16,014 nucleotides of DNA from Bacteroidota bacterium (GTDB lineage: Bacteria; Bacteroidota; Ignavibacteria; Ignavibacteriales; Melioribacteraceae). Positions 7,034 through 14,566 of this stretch are shown piece after piece; position 1 is the first letter of the stretch; the number at the start of each line of letters is the position of its first letter. The position numbers and the translations under genes were made by a program. Where the stretch lies: NCBI GenBank assembly GCA_021812745.1, contig JAKAMS010000017.1, forward strand, positions 1 to 16,014, written 5' to 3'. The notes below the pieces were generated by a model that was not told where the DNA came from, did not search any database, and saw only the letters and a list, made by a program, of their open reading frames with translations.

Positions 7034-8674
7034 ATGAAAATAGCTGTTTGTCAATTCAACCCGATTATCGGAGATTTAAAAGGTAATACAAGTAAAATTC
7101 TAAACGGGTACAAGCGTGCTGTTAATGACGGCGCCGAGCTTGCAGTCTTTCCGGAATTGTTTTTATGCGGCTATCCGCCTCTTGATCTTGTAGAAAAAAA
7201 AGAATTCCGTGATGCTGTTAAAAGTGCTGCAACAGATATAGCAAGTCAAACAAATCACGTCGGTCTGATATTCGGAACGATTACTGAAGATTATGAAGAT
7301 AAGATCGGAACAGGTGTTTATAATTCCGCGGTACTCTGCTATGACGGGAAGATTCAGTTCATTCAAAATAAAACTCTCATTCCAAACTACGATGTATTTG
7401 ATGAAGTCCGTTATTTCGAATCTTCGAAAGATGTTTTTATTCATGAATTCAAAGGTGAGAAACTTGGTATCTCTATTTGCGAAGATATTTGGAACGATGC
7501 CGATTACTGGAAACACAGACGCTATACTATTGATCCGGTTCAAAAACTCGTTGATAACGGCGCGACTTTTCTGATAAACATTTCTGCAAGTCCTTACGCT
7601 TACGGCAAGAGGAAAGAAAAATTTGAAATGCTTTCTGTCTTAACCAGAAATGATAAATGTCCTTTGGTTTATGTTTGCGCTGTAGGCGCTCAGACAGAAT
7701 TGATTTTTGACGGAGGCAGTATGTGCCTCAATTTCTCCGGTCAACTTGATATGCTTGGAAAAGCTTTTGAAGAAGATTATTTCGTTTACGATTCCAAGAA
7801 AAAATACAATGAGATGAAAAAAATTGAATCGAATTTTAAAGAAGAAGTGTTAAATGCTTTGGTGCTGGGTTTAAAAGATTATGCGGGTAAAACGGGATTC
7901 AAAAAAGCGCTGGTTGGTTTAAGCGGAGGCATTGATTCTGCAATAGTAGCATATATTGCTGTCAAAGCTTTGGGTGAGAAAAATGTTCATGTGGTAATGA
8001 TGCCTTCAAAATATTCAAGTGAAGGGAGCGTTAAAGATTCCGAGAAACTTATTGAAGAATTAGGCATCTCATCAGAACATATTTCTATTCAGCCTGTAGT
8101 TGATAAAACTCTGGAAATGCTGAAAGATTCTTTTAGAGGATTGGACGAAAATATAACGGAAGAAAATTTACAATCACGTGTACGCGGATTATACTTGATG
8201 GCTCTTTCAAATAAACATGGATATTTGCTTTGCACTACCGGGAACAAATCGGAAATTGCAACCGGTTATGCTACTCTTTACGGAGATATGTGCGGCGCTC
8301 TTGCAGTTATTGGAGATGTTTACAAAACACAAATCTATAAGATCGCAGAATTCATAAACCGCGATAAAGAAATAATTCCCATCGAAATAATAAAGAAAGC
8401 GCCTTCTGCAGAATTACGTCCGAACCAGACCGACCAAGATTCGTTGCCGGAATACGAATTACTTGATAAAATTTTGCAAATGTATCTTGAAGAACAGAAA
8501 GAATTTGAGGAAATATCTGCATCAATAGGGAACAAGGAGATTGTTCAAAAAGTATTACGCTTGGTAGATCTAAATGAATTTAAGAGAAAACAAGGTGCAC
8601 CTGTTTTACGAGTTTCCACCAAAGCATTCGGATACGGAAGACGTTTTCCAATTGTACAGGGCTGGAGAAAATAA
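7034..8674 (+). CDS. nadE: Glutamine-dependent NAD+ synthetase
   Basis: The enzyme makes NAD+ from deamido-NAD+ with ATP and ammonia released from glutamine. The 546-residue protein has two domains. The N-terminal one (about 1-260) is a nitrilase-type glutaminase with the catalytic triad Glu41 (VFPELFLCGYPP), Lys113 (NKTLIPNYDVFDE) and Cys148 (GISICEDIW). The C-terminal one (about 270-546) is the ATP-pyrophosphatase synthetase with SGGIDS at 297-302 and the conserved TTGNKSEIATGY, YGDMCG and later LPEYELLD blocks. The presence of the glutaminase domain separates it from the shorter ammonia-only enzymes. It is transcribed from its own promoter at 6976-7006 with a short leader; the next gene begins 55 bases downstream. 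Confidence 0.97.
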   Translation: MKIAVCQFNPIIGDLKGNTSKILNGYKRAVNDGAELAVFPELFLCGYPPLDLVEKKEFRDAVKSAATDIASQTNHVGLIFGTITEDYEDKIGTGVYNSAVLCYDGKIQFIQNKTLIPNYDVFDEVRYFESSKDVFIHEFKGEKLGISICEDIWNDADYWKHRRYTIDPVQKLVDNGATFLINISASPYAYGKRKEKFEMLSVLTRNDKCPLVYVCAVGAQTELIFDGGSMCLNFSGQLDMLGKAFEEDYFVYDSKKKYNEMKKIESNFKEEVLNALVLGLKDYAGKTGFKKALVGLSGGIDSAIVAYIAVKALGEKNVHVVMMPSKYSSEGSVKDSEKLIEELGISSEHISIQPVVDKTLEMLKDSFRGLDENITEENLQSRVRGLYLMALSNKHGYLLCTTGNKSEIATGYATLYGDMCGALAVIGDVYKTQIYKIAEFINRDKEIIPIEIIKKAPSAELRPNQTDQDSLPEYELLDKILQMYLEEQKEFEEISASIGNKEIVQKVLRLVDLNEFKRKQGAPVLRVSTKAFGYGRRFPIVQGWRK

Positions 8675-8696
8675 TTGTAATCCATGTTAGTCCTTC

Positions 8697-8710
8697 TAAT
8701 TACTAATTAC
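8697..8710. repeat. Tandem repeat, two copies of TAATTAC
   Basis: TAATTAC is repeated twice without a gap in the 55-base interval between nadE and the dsbD-like gene. It is a short AT-rich microsatellite of unknown significance. Confidence 0.45.
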
Positions 8711-8729
8711 AAAATCAAAAGAGAAGAAA

Positions 8730-10523
8730 ATGAATTTCAAAAAAGTATTTACACTGAGTTTATTTTTCATTTCACAAATTGTATCTGCTCAGTTCGGTCA
8801 AACCGATTTAGTAAAAATCAAACTTGCCCAGAATAATCTGAAGGTTAATGCCGGTTCGCAATTCAAAGTTACTTTAGAAGCTCATATAAAAGAATCTTGG
8901 CATATCAATTCAAACAAACCTAATGATGATTTCTTAATCCCTTCTAAGGTTACAGCTAAGAGCGATAAAGCAACTCTTGAAAAGATTGTCTATCCGCAGC
9001 CGAAAGAATTAAAACTTGAGTTTTCAGAAAAACCGGTTTCAGTATTTGGCGGTGATGTAAAATTTGAACTTACTTTTTCAGTTGATAAAAATACCTCCAG
9101 CGGAAAATATTCGATCCCTGTTAAATTTGATTTCCAAGCTTGTAATGACCAAACATGTATGCCGCCGGCTGATGTTAAAGAGAATCTCACTTTTGAAGTT
9201 GTTGGAAGTGTGAAAGAAACTGGAAGTGAGAAGCAAGAGGTAAGAGGTGAGAAGCAAGAGGCAAGAAGTGAAGCATCAAATGTGAAGAGTGAAACAGGTA
9301 ACGTAAATAATGAGAAGAAAGATGATAGCTCAATCGGTTCTACACTTGAAAAGAGCGGTCTATTTTTAAGTTTGATTTTTGTTTTCATCGGCGGACTCGC
9401 ATTAAATTTAACACCATGTGTTTATCCTCTCATTCCAATCACAATCGGCTATTTCGGAGGACAGAGCGAAGGAAGAACTAGCAGACTATTTCTTTTGGGA
9501 ATTCTTTATGTGCTGGGAATGTCTCTCACGTACTCAGTAATTGGTGTTGTAACATCACTCAGCGGTGCAATCTTTGGCACACTGATGCAGAATATGTTTG
9601 TAATAATTGGAATTGCTCTTTTATTTGTTCTGCTGGCATTAAGTCAGTTCGGTGTCTATGAATTTAAATTGCCAGATTCATGGGTAATGAAAGCAGGCGG
9701 TGCAAAGGGAGGTGCATTCGGTGCTTTCTTCATGGGTCTTACAATGGGAATTGTTGCAGCGCCATGTATTGGTCCTTTTGTCCTTGGCTTGGTTACATAT
9801 GTTGCCGCTAAAGGCAGTCCACTCTACGGTTTCTTAATGTTTTTTGTAATGGCACTGGGACTTGGATTTCCGTATTTGCTCCTTGCGCTTTTTTCAGGTA
9901 AGATTAAAAAACTTCCACGTGCCGGCGATTGGATGGAAGGGATTAAACATATTTTCGGATTTCTTCTTCTCGGAATGGCAATCTATTTTATCGGACCAAT
10001 TATTCCTAAAGAATTGAATAAATATCTTCTTCCTGCCTTTGGAATTATAGCTTCTCTTTATTTGTTATTAATAGACAAGATGGCAAACAATGTAAAGACG
10101 TTCCGTATTTTCAAAATTATTTTTTCAGTAATTGTAATTGCTGTTTCAATCTACGCTTTGATTCCTGCAAAAAACGTAGAACCGGAATGGCAGAAATTCA
10201 GCGAAGCAAAATATGAACTCTCTTTGAAGAACAACGAAAGAATGGTTGTAGATTTTTATGCCGATTGGTGTATTCCGTGTAAAGAATTGGATGCAATGAC
10301 GTTCTCTGATCCGCGTGTTTTAAGCAGTCTAACAAAATTTACGACTTATAAGGTAGATATGACCCAAACCGTATCTGACGAAACAGAAAAGTTGCGCAAC
10401 AAATTTAAAATTGTTGGTATGCCGACTGTTTTGATCATAAATGCGAAAGGAGAGGAAGTAGAGAGATTAACGGGATTTGTAAACGCCAACGAATTCTTGA
10501 AATTACTTCAAAAAGCAAATTGA
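8730..10523 (+). CDS. dsbD: DsbD-like thiol:disulfide interchange protein
   Basis: The protein carries electrons from cytoplasmic thioredoxin across the inner membrane to periplasmic thiol proteins. The 597 residues divide into a signal peptide (cleavage likely after Ala20, VSA|Q), a periplasmic N-terminal domain with the Cys138-Cys143 pair in CNDQTC, a linker of about 45 polar residues, a multi-helix membrane domain with Cys230 (LTPCVYP) and Cys346 (APCIGP), and a C-terminal thioredoxin domain with the CIPC motif at 514-517 in ADWCIPCKE. All three cysteine pairs of the DsbD relay are present, so it should be functional. The linker (about 161-205) contains two near-identical 21-base repeats. 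An AGAGAAG purine stretch precedes the ATG. It ends in TGA, showing that UGA is a stop in this genome. Confidence 0.94.
   Translation: MNFKKVFTLSLFFISQIVSAQFGQTDLVKIKLAQNNLKVNAGSQFKVTLEAHIKESWHINSNKPNDDFLIPSKVTAKSDKATLEKIVYPQPKELKLEFSEKPVSVFGGDVKFELTFSVDKNTSSGKYSIPVKFDFQACNDQTCMPPADVKENLTFEVVGSVKETGSEKQEVRGEKQEARSEASNVKSETGNVNNEKKDDSSIGSTLEKSGLFLSLIFVFIGGLALNLTPCVYPLIPITIGYFGGQSEGRTSRLFLLGILYVLGMSLTYSVIGVVTSLSGAIFGTLMQNMFVIIGIALLFVLLALSQFGVYEFKLPDSWVMKAGGAKGGAFGAFFMGLTMGIVAAPCIGPFVLGLVTYVAAKGSPLYGFLMFFVMALGLGFPYLLLALFSGKIKKLPRAGDWMEGIKHIFGFLLLGMAIYFIGPIIPKELNKYLLPAFGIIASLYLLLIDKMANNVKTFRIFKIIFSVIVIAVSIYALIPAKNVEPEWQKFSEAKYELSLKNNERMVVDFYADWCIPCKELDAMTFSDPRVLSSLTKFTTYKVDMTQTVSDETEKLRNKFKIVGMPTVLIINAKGEEVERLTGFVNANEFLKLLQKAN
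9223..9264. repeat. Two 21-base tandem repeats inside the DsbD linker
   Basis: Copies at 9223-9243 and 9244-9264 differ at two positions, and the first six bases of a third copy (GAAGTG) follow at 9265. The unit is seven codons long, so the repeat keeps the frame and encodes an E-K-Q-E-(V/A)-R-type heptad in the polar linker between the periplasmic and membrane domains. Confidence 0.8.
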
Positions 10524-10530
10524 ATAGAGA

Positions 10531-10561
10531 TTGCTAATCCTAATTAGCTTTCATATTTTTG
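10531..10561 (+). promoter_or_regulatory. FCB-type promoter for korAB
   Basis: TTG at 10531-10533 and TATTTTTG at 10554-10561 are 20 bases apart, matching the Bacteroidota TTG/TAnnTTTG pattern. Transcription would start near 10567, about 33 bases before the korA ATG. A 6-base inverted repeat (GCTAAT, 10533-10538; ATTAGC, 10543-10548) lies in the spacer and could be a weak dsbD terminator stem or an operator. Confidence 0.55.
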
Positions 10562-10599
10562 GGGCGCTAAAAAAAACTAATTATAAATAATATTGAGTT

Positions 10600-12459
10600 A
10601 TGATAATGGCACAAGAAACAGAAAAAGAAACGCTTGATCTTAAAGAGGTTACAATTCGTTTTGCAGGTGATTCTGGCGATGGAATGCAGCTTACGGGATC
10701 TCAGTTTAGCGACACAACAGCATTGATGGGCAATGACCTTGGAACACTTCCGGATTACCCTGCAGAAATCCGCGCACCCGCCGGAACACTTTACGGCGTA
10801 AGCGGCTTTCAAGTTCACTTTAGTTCAAGTGATATTCACACTCCAGGCGATACACCCGATGTTTTGGTAGCTATGAATCCTGCTGCCTTAAAGAAAAATT
10901 TAGTTGATCTAAAACATGACGGTATTATAATTGTCAATACAGATTCATTTGATGCCAAGAATTTGAAACTGGCAAATTATTCTGTAAATCCATTAGAAGA
11001 TGATTCACTAGCCGGCTATAAAGTTTACCCGGTTCCAATTACAACTCTTACTTCAACTGCTTTAAAAGACAGCGGTTTGAGTATTAAAGATATCAACAGA
11101 TGTAAAAACTTTTTTGCTCTTGGCTTGATGTATTGGCTCTACAATAGACCGCTTGAACCAACATTGAATTGGCTTACTTCTAAATTCAAAAATAAACCGG
11201 AAATTCTTAATGCGAATGAAACAGCTTTGAAAACAGGTTATTTCTTCGGCGATACAACAGAAATTTTTGAGAACCGTTATACTGTTGAACCTGCAAAGTT
11301 GAAAAAAGGCACTTACAGAAATATATCCGGTAACGAAGCTACTGCACTTGGACTTGTAACCGCATCAATAAAAAGCGGATTACCTTTGTTCTTAGGTTCA
11401 TATCCTATTACACCGGCTACAGATATTCTTCAATTTCTTGCGGGATATAAAAATTTTGGAGTAAAAACATTTCAAGCTGAAGATGAAATTGCCGGTATTA
11501 CTTCTGCAATTGGTGCTGCGTTTTCCGGCTCACTTGCTGTTACAACTACAAGCGGTCCCGGCGTTGCTCTTAAAACTGAAGCAATAGGATTAGGAGTAAT
11601 GACAGAATTACCTTTAGTAATTGTGAACGTTCAAAGAGGCGGTCCGAGTACAGGATTACCAACTAAAACAGAGCAGGCAGATTTACTTCAAGCTATATAC
11701 GGTAGAAACGGTGAAGCACCAATTCCTGTTCTTGCTGCAGCAACACCAAGCGATTGCTTTTACATGGCTATTGAAGCAGCTAGAATTGCAGTTAAGTATA
11801 TGACTCCGGTTATGCTATTAACCGACGGTTATATTGGCAACGGAACAGAGCCGTGGCGTATTCCACACGAAAATGAAATTCCTGAAATCCCGGTTAAATT
11901 TGCTACCAAAGCTGAGGGATTTGCACCATACTCAAGAGACGAAAATCTTGCAAGACCTTGGGCTATACCTGGAACAGTTGGTCTTGAACATAGAATTGGC
12001 GGTCTGGAAAAAGCGAATATAACAGGTAACGTAAACTACGATCCTTCTAACCATGACGCTATGGTGAAATTGAGAGAACAGAAAATTCAAAATGTGAAAA
12101 ATGATATTCCGGATTTAACCGTTCAAGGCGATGCTGAAGGAGAGCTATTAGTTTTAGGTTGGGGCGGAACTTACGGCGCTATTAAAGAAGCTGTTGATAA
12201 AGCTACAAGCAGAGGACTTAAAGTTTCTCAAGCTCATTTGAAATATGTACATCCTATGCCTAAGAATACTAAAGATGTTCTTAGTAAGTTCAAAAAAGTT
12301 TTGATTCCTGAAATCAATCTTGGACAACTTGCAAAAATTGTTAGAAGTGAATTTCTTATTGATGTCTTACAGTACAACCTTGTAAGAGGTTTACCATTCA
12401 GATCTAGCGACATCGAAAACCAGATAGTTGAAATCCTTGGAGGAAAAAATGGCAAATAA
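10600..12459 (+). CDS. korA: 2-oxoacid:ferredoxin oxidoreductase, fused gamma-alpha subunit
   Basis: With KorB this subunit forms an oxygen-sensitive enzyme that interconverts a 2-oxoacid plus CoA with acyl-CoA, CO2 and reduced ferredoxin; 2-oxoglutarate is the most likely substrate for this two-subunit type. The first about 190 residues are the gamma domain (VTIRFAGDSGDGMQLTG, IRAPAGTLYGVSGFQVHFSS). The rest is the alpha domain, with YPITPATDIL from residue 268, QAEDEIAGITSAIGAAFSG, and TTTSGPGVALKTEAIGLGVMTELPLVIVNVQRGGPSTG. YPITP is the loop linked to 2-oxoacid binding in the Sulfolobus enzyme. Two ATG codons (10600 and 10606) are possible starts; neither has a ribosome binding site. Substrate choice between 2-oxoglutarate and other 2-oxoacids cannot be settled from sequence alone. 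Confidence 0.93.
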   Translation: MIMAQETEKETLDLKEVTIRFAGDSGDGMQLTGSQFSDTTALMGNDLGTLPDYPAEIRAPAGTLYGVSGFQVHFSSSDIHTPGDTPDVLVAMNPAALKKNLVDLKHDGIIIVNTDSFDAKNLKLANYSVNPLEDDSLAGYKVYPVPITTLTSTALKDSGLSIKDINRCKNFFALGLMYWLYNRPLEPTLNWLTSKFKNKPEILNANETALKTGYFFGDTTEIFENRYTVEPAKLKKGTYRNISGNEATALGLVTASIKSGLPLFLGSYPITPATDILQFLAGYKNFGVKTFQAEDEIAGITSAIGAAFSGSLAVTTTSGPGVALKTEAIGLGVMTELPLVIVNVQRGGPSTGLPTKTEQADLLQAIYGRNGEAPIPVLAAATPSDCFYMAIEAARIAVKYMTPVMLLTDGYIGNGTEPWRIPHENEIPEIPVKFATKAEGFAPYSRDENLARPWAIPGTVGLEHRIGGLEKANITGNVNYDPSNHDAMVKLREQKIQNVKNDIPDLTVQGDAEGELLVLGWGGTYGAIKEAVDKATSRGLKVSQAHLKYVHPMPKNTKDVLSKFKKVLIPEINLGQLAKIVRSEFLIDVLQYNLVRGLPFRSSDIENQIVEILGGKNGK

Positions 12460-13483
12460 TATAGATGTGACACCCGTAAAATTAACTGCTAAAGATTTTT
12501 CATCGGGTCAGGATGTTAGATGGTGTCCAGGATGCGGAGATTATTCTATTCTTGCTCAAGTGCAGAGATCATTTCCGGAAATCAATATCCCTAAAGAAAA
12601 AATGGTATGGATCTCCGGCATCGGATGTTCAAGCCGTTTTACTTATTACATGAGTACTTACGGTTTCCATACTATTCACGGAAGAGCCGCCGCTATTGCT
12701 ACCGGAGTTAAAATCGCCCGTCCCGATCTTTCCGTTTGGGTTGCAACCGGAGATGGCGATCTAATGAGCATCGGCGGAAATCATTTCATTCATACATGCA
12801 GAAAGAATGTTGATCTAAAAATTCTTCTTTTCAATAATGCGATTTATGGATTAACAAAAGGTCAGTATTCTCCAACATCAGCAAAAGGATTGGTAACAAA
12901 AACCTCACCTTACGGAAGTGTTGATTATCCTTTCAATCCGCTCAGTTTAGCTCTTGGTGCAGGCGCTTCATTTGTTGCTCGCACAGCTGATTCTGAAGCA
13001 AAACATATGCAAGAAGTAATAAAACGCGCCGCTGAACATAAGGGAACTGCATTTGTCGAAATTCTTCAGAATTGTGTGATTTTTAATGATGGTGTTTTCG
13101 ATCCGATCACTTCCAAAGAAAATAAAGCCGATAAAATGCTTATGCTCAAACATGGTCAGCCAATGTTATTTGGAAAGGATAATAAGAAGGGTATTAAGCT
13201 AGATGGATTTAAGCCTGTTATTATTGATCTAAATGATCCGAAAAATTCAATCAACGATGTTTGGGTTCATGATGAAAAAGATACAAGTCATGCTCGTGCG
13301 TTTATTCTAGCGCATCTTGCAGACGATCCGGAAATGCCGTCGCCATTTGGAATTATAAGACAAGAATTAAAACCTACATACGATGAAGGTGTCGAAAAAC
13401 AAATTGAGCATATTACCGAGAAGAAGGGAAAGGGAAATCTTGAAAAACTTCTCTTCAGCGGAAATACTTGGGAAGTTAACTAG
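12449..13483 (+). CDS. korB: 2-oxoacid:ferredoxin oxidoreductase, beta subunit
   Basis: The beta subunit binds thiamine diphosphate and a [4Fe-4S] cluster. From the ATG at 12449 it is 344 residues long. Likely cluster ligands are Cys26 and Cys29 (WCPGCG), Cys60 (GIGCSSR) and Cys209 (LQNCVIFND), the spacing known from Sulfolobus-type enzymes. GDGD at 101-104 with NN at 129-130 is the thiamine diphosphate/magnesium motif. This start is chosen because GGAGG sits directly upstream; it overlaps the end of korA by 11 bases. A longer frame to a TTG at 12428 is open but adds residues without family similarity and would not use the GGAGG. No separate ferredoxin-domain subunit is encoded nearby, so electrons go to a ferredoxin encoded elsewhere. 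The gene ends with the only TAG stop in the window. Confidence 0.95.
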   Translation: MANNIDVTPVKLTAKDFSSGQDVRWCPGCGDYSILAQVQRSFPEINIPKEKMVWISGIGCSSRFTYYMSTYGFHTIHGRAAAIATGVKIARPDLSVWVATGDGDLMSIGGNHFIHTCRKNVDLKILLFNNAIYGLTKGQYSPTSAKGLVTKTSPYGSVDYPFNPLSLALGAGASFVARTADSEAKHMQEVIKRAAEHKGTAFVEILQNCVIFNDGVFDPITSKENKADKMLMLKHGQPMLFGKDNKKGIKLDGFKPVIIDLNDPKNSINDVWVHDEKDTSHARAFILAHLADDPEMPSPFGIIRQELKPTYDEGVEKQIEHITEKKGKGNLEKLLFSGNTWEVN

Positions 13484-13496
13484 ATTCTTGATTTAG

Positions 13497-13508
13497 GATT
13501 CTAGAATC
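13497..13508. repeat. Perfect 12-base palindrome
   Basis: GATTCTAGAATC is its own reverse complement and lies 13 bases after the korB stop and 16 bases before the terminator stem. It is too short to assign; it could be a protein site or part of the AT-rich repeat-like sequence seen in other gaps. Confidence 0.35.
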
Positions 13509-13523
13509 TCGATTATTAAATTT

Positions 13524-13552
13524 GGGCGAAGTTATCTTCGCCCATTTTATTT
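13524..13552 (+). terminator. Intrinsic terminator after korAB
   Basis: An 8-base perfect stem, GGGCGAAG (13524-13531) and CTTCGCCC (13536-13543), with loop TTAT is followed by ATTTTATTT. It lies 40 bases after the korB stop and just before the DHH gene, so it should end the korAB transcript. Confidence 0.88.
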
Positions 13553-13566
13553 CAAAAGAATAAATT

Positions 13567-14547
13567 ATGAATGATTTTTCTCAGCTTAAAAAAATAATTG
13601 ATGGGCATAATTCCTTTCTGCTTTCGACACATGTAAATCCGGACGCTGATGCGCTTGGCTCTCAACTCGGTTTTTATCTTATTCTAAAAAAGCTGGGCAA
13701 GAATGTCCGCGTGATAAACCATAGTGCCACTCCGTACAATTTGGAATTTCTCGATCAGGATAATGTAATCGAAAAGTTTGATGAGACAGTTCACGAAAAT
13801 GTTTTTAACGAATCGGAAGTCTTTGTCCTGCTAGATCTAAATCAAGGCAACCGTATTGTAAGTATGGAAAAAGGTCTTCGCGCTTTTAAGGGACTGAAAG
13901 TTTGTATTGATCATCATCAGGACACAGAAAATTTATTCGATTTTGTTTTTGGCGGCATAGAATATTCCGCAACATCAGAAATCATTTATGACTTTATTGA
14001 AGAGACAAAAATTGTTGAACTTGACCATGCAATTGCACTGCAACTCTATTCTGGAATTATGACTGATACCGGTTCATTCCGGTTCGACAGAACATCTCCG
14101 CGTATTCACCGTATAATGGCGGAACTGCTTGAAAAAGGTGTAAGTCCGACAGATGTTTATGATAAGATTTATGACCAGTTCAAATTCGGAAGAGTAAAAC
14201 TTCTTGGTGAAGCGCTGAGTACAATTCAACTCGATTCAACACAAAAGATTGCGTATATGGTTGTAAGGCGTGAACAGCTCAATCAAAACAGTGCAACAGA
14301 AGCAGATATTGACGGATTTGTAAATTACTGCTTAACCATTCAAGGTGTTCAAATTGGAATTCTTTTTTATGAATTGAAAGACGGTATTAAAGTCAGCTTC
14401 CGTTCAAAAGGAGAAATTCCGGTTAATAAATTAGCTAAAGAATTTAACGGCGGCGGACATACGAACGCGTCCGGCATTCGTCTTTTCAATACAACAGTAG
14501 AAGATGTAAAAGAAAAAATAATTTCAGCAGCTCAACGCTATCTATAA
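13567..14547 (+). CDS. DHH/DHHA1 phosphoesterase, NrnA-type (bifunctional oligoribonuclease/PAP phosphatase)
   Basis: The 326-residue protein has the DHH-family metal motifs THVNPDADALGS (His22, Asp26, Asp28), a VLLDLNQ block and IDHH (Asp115, His116, His117), then the DHHA1 substrate-binding domain ending in GGGHTNASG (Gly295-His298). This arrangement and length are those of NrnA-like enzymes, which degrade very short RNAs and dephosphorylate 3'-phosphoadenosine 5'-phosphate; relatives hydrolyse pApA or c-di-AMP, so the exact substrate is not certain. No signal peptide or membrane segment is present. It starts 15 bases after the korAB terminator and is followed after 19 bases by the aminopeptidase gene, probably one operon. 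No confident promoter was found for it. Confidence 0.9.
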   Translation: MNDFSQLKKIIDGHNSFLLSTHVNPDADALGSQLGFYLILKKLGKNVRVINHSATPYNLEFLDQDNVIEKFDETVHENVFNESEVFVLLDLNQGNRIVSMEKGLRAFKGLKVCIDHHQDTENLFDFVFGGIEYSATSEIIYDFIEETKIVELDHAIALQLYSGIMTDTGSFRFDRTSPRIHRIMAELLEKGVSPTDVYDKIYDQFKFGRVKLLGEALSTIQLDSTQKIAYMVVRREQLNQNSATEADIDGFVNYCLTIQGVQIGILFYELKDGIKVSFRSKGEIPVNKLAKEFNGGGHTNASGIRLFNTTVEDVKEKIISAAQRYL

Positions 14548-14566
14548 TATTTTGAAAGAGGGAATC

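Noticed and set aside
12428..12448. TTG start extending korB by seven codons
   Set aside because: The ATG at 12449 has GGAGG just upstream and gives the normal N-terminus; the extension lies within korA coding sequence.
13517..13524. TAAATTTG as a promoter element for the DHH gene
   Set aside because: It runs into the first base of the korAB terminator stem and has no proper TTG/TTTG 19-20 bases upstream; AT-rich DNA gives such matches by chance.
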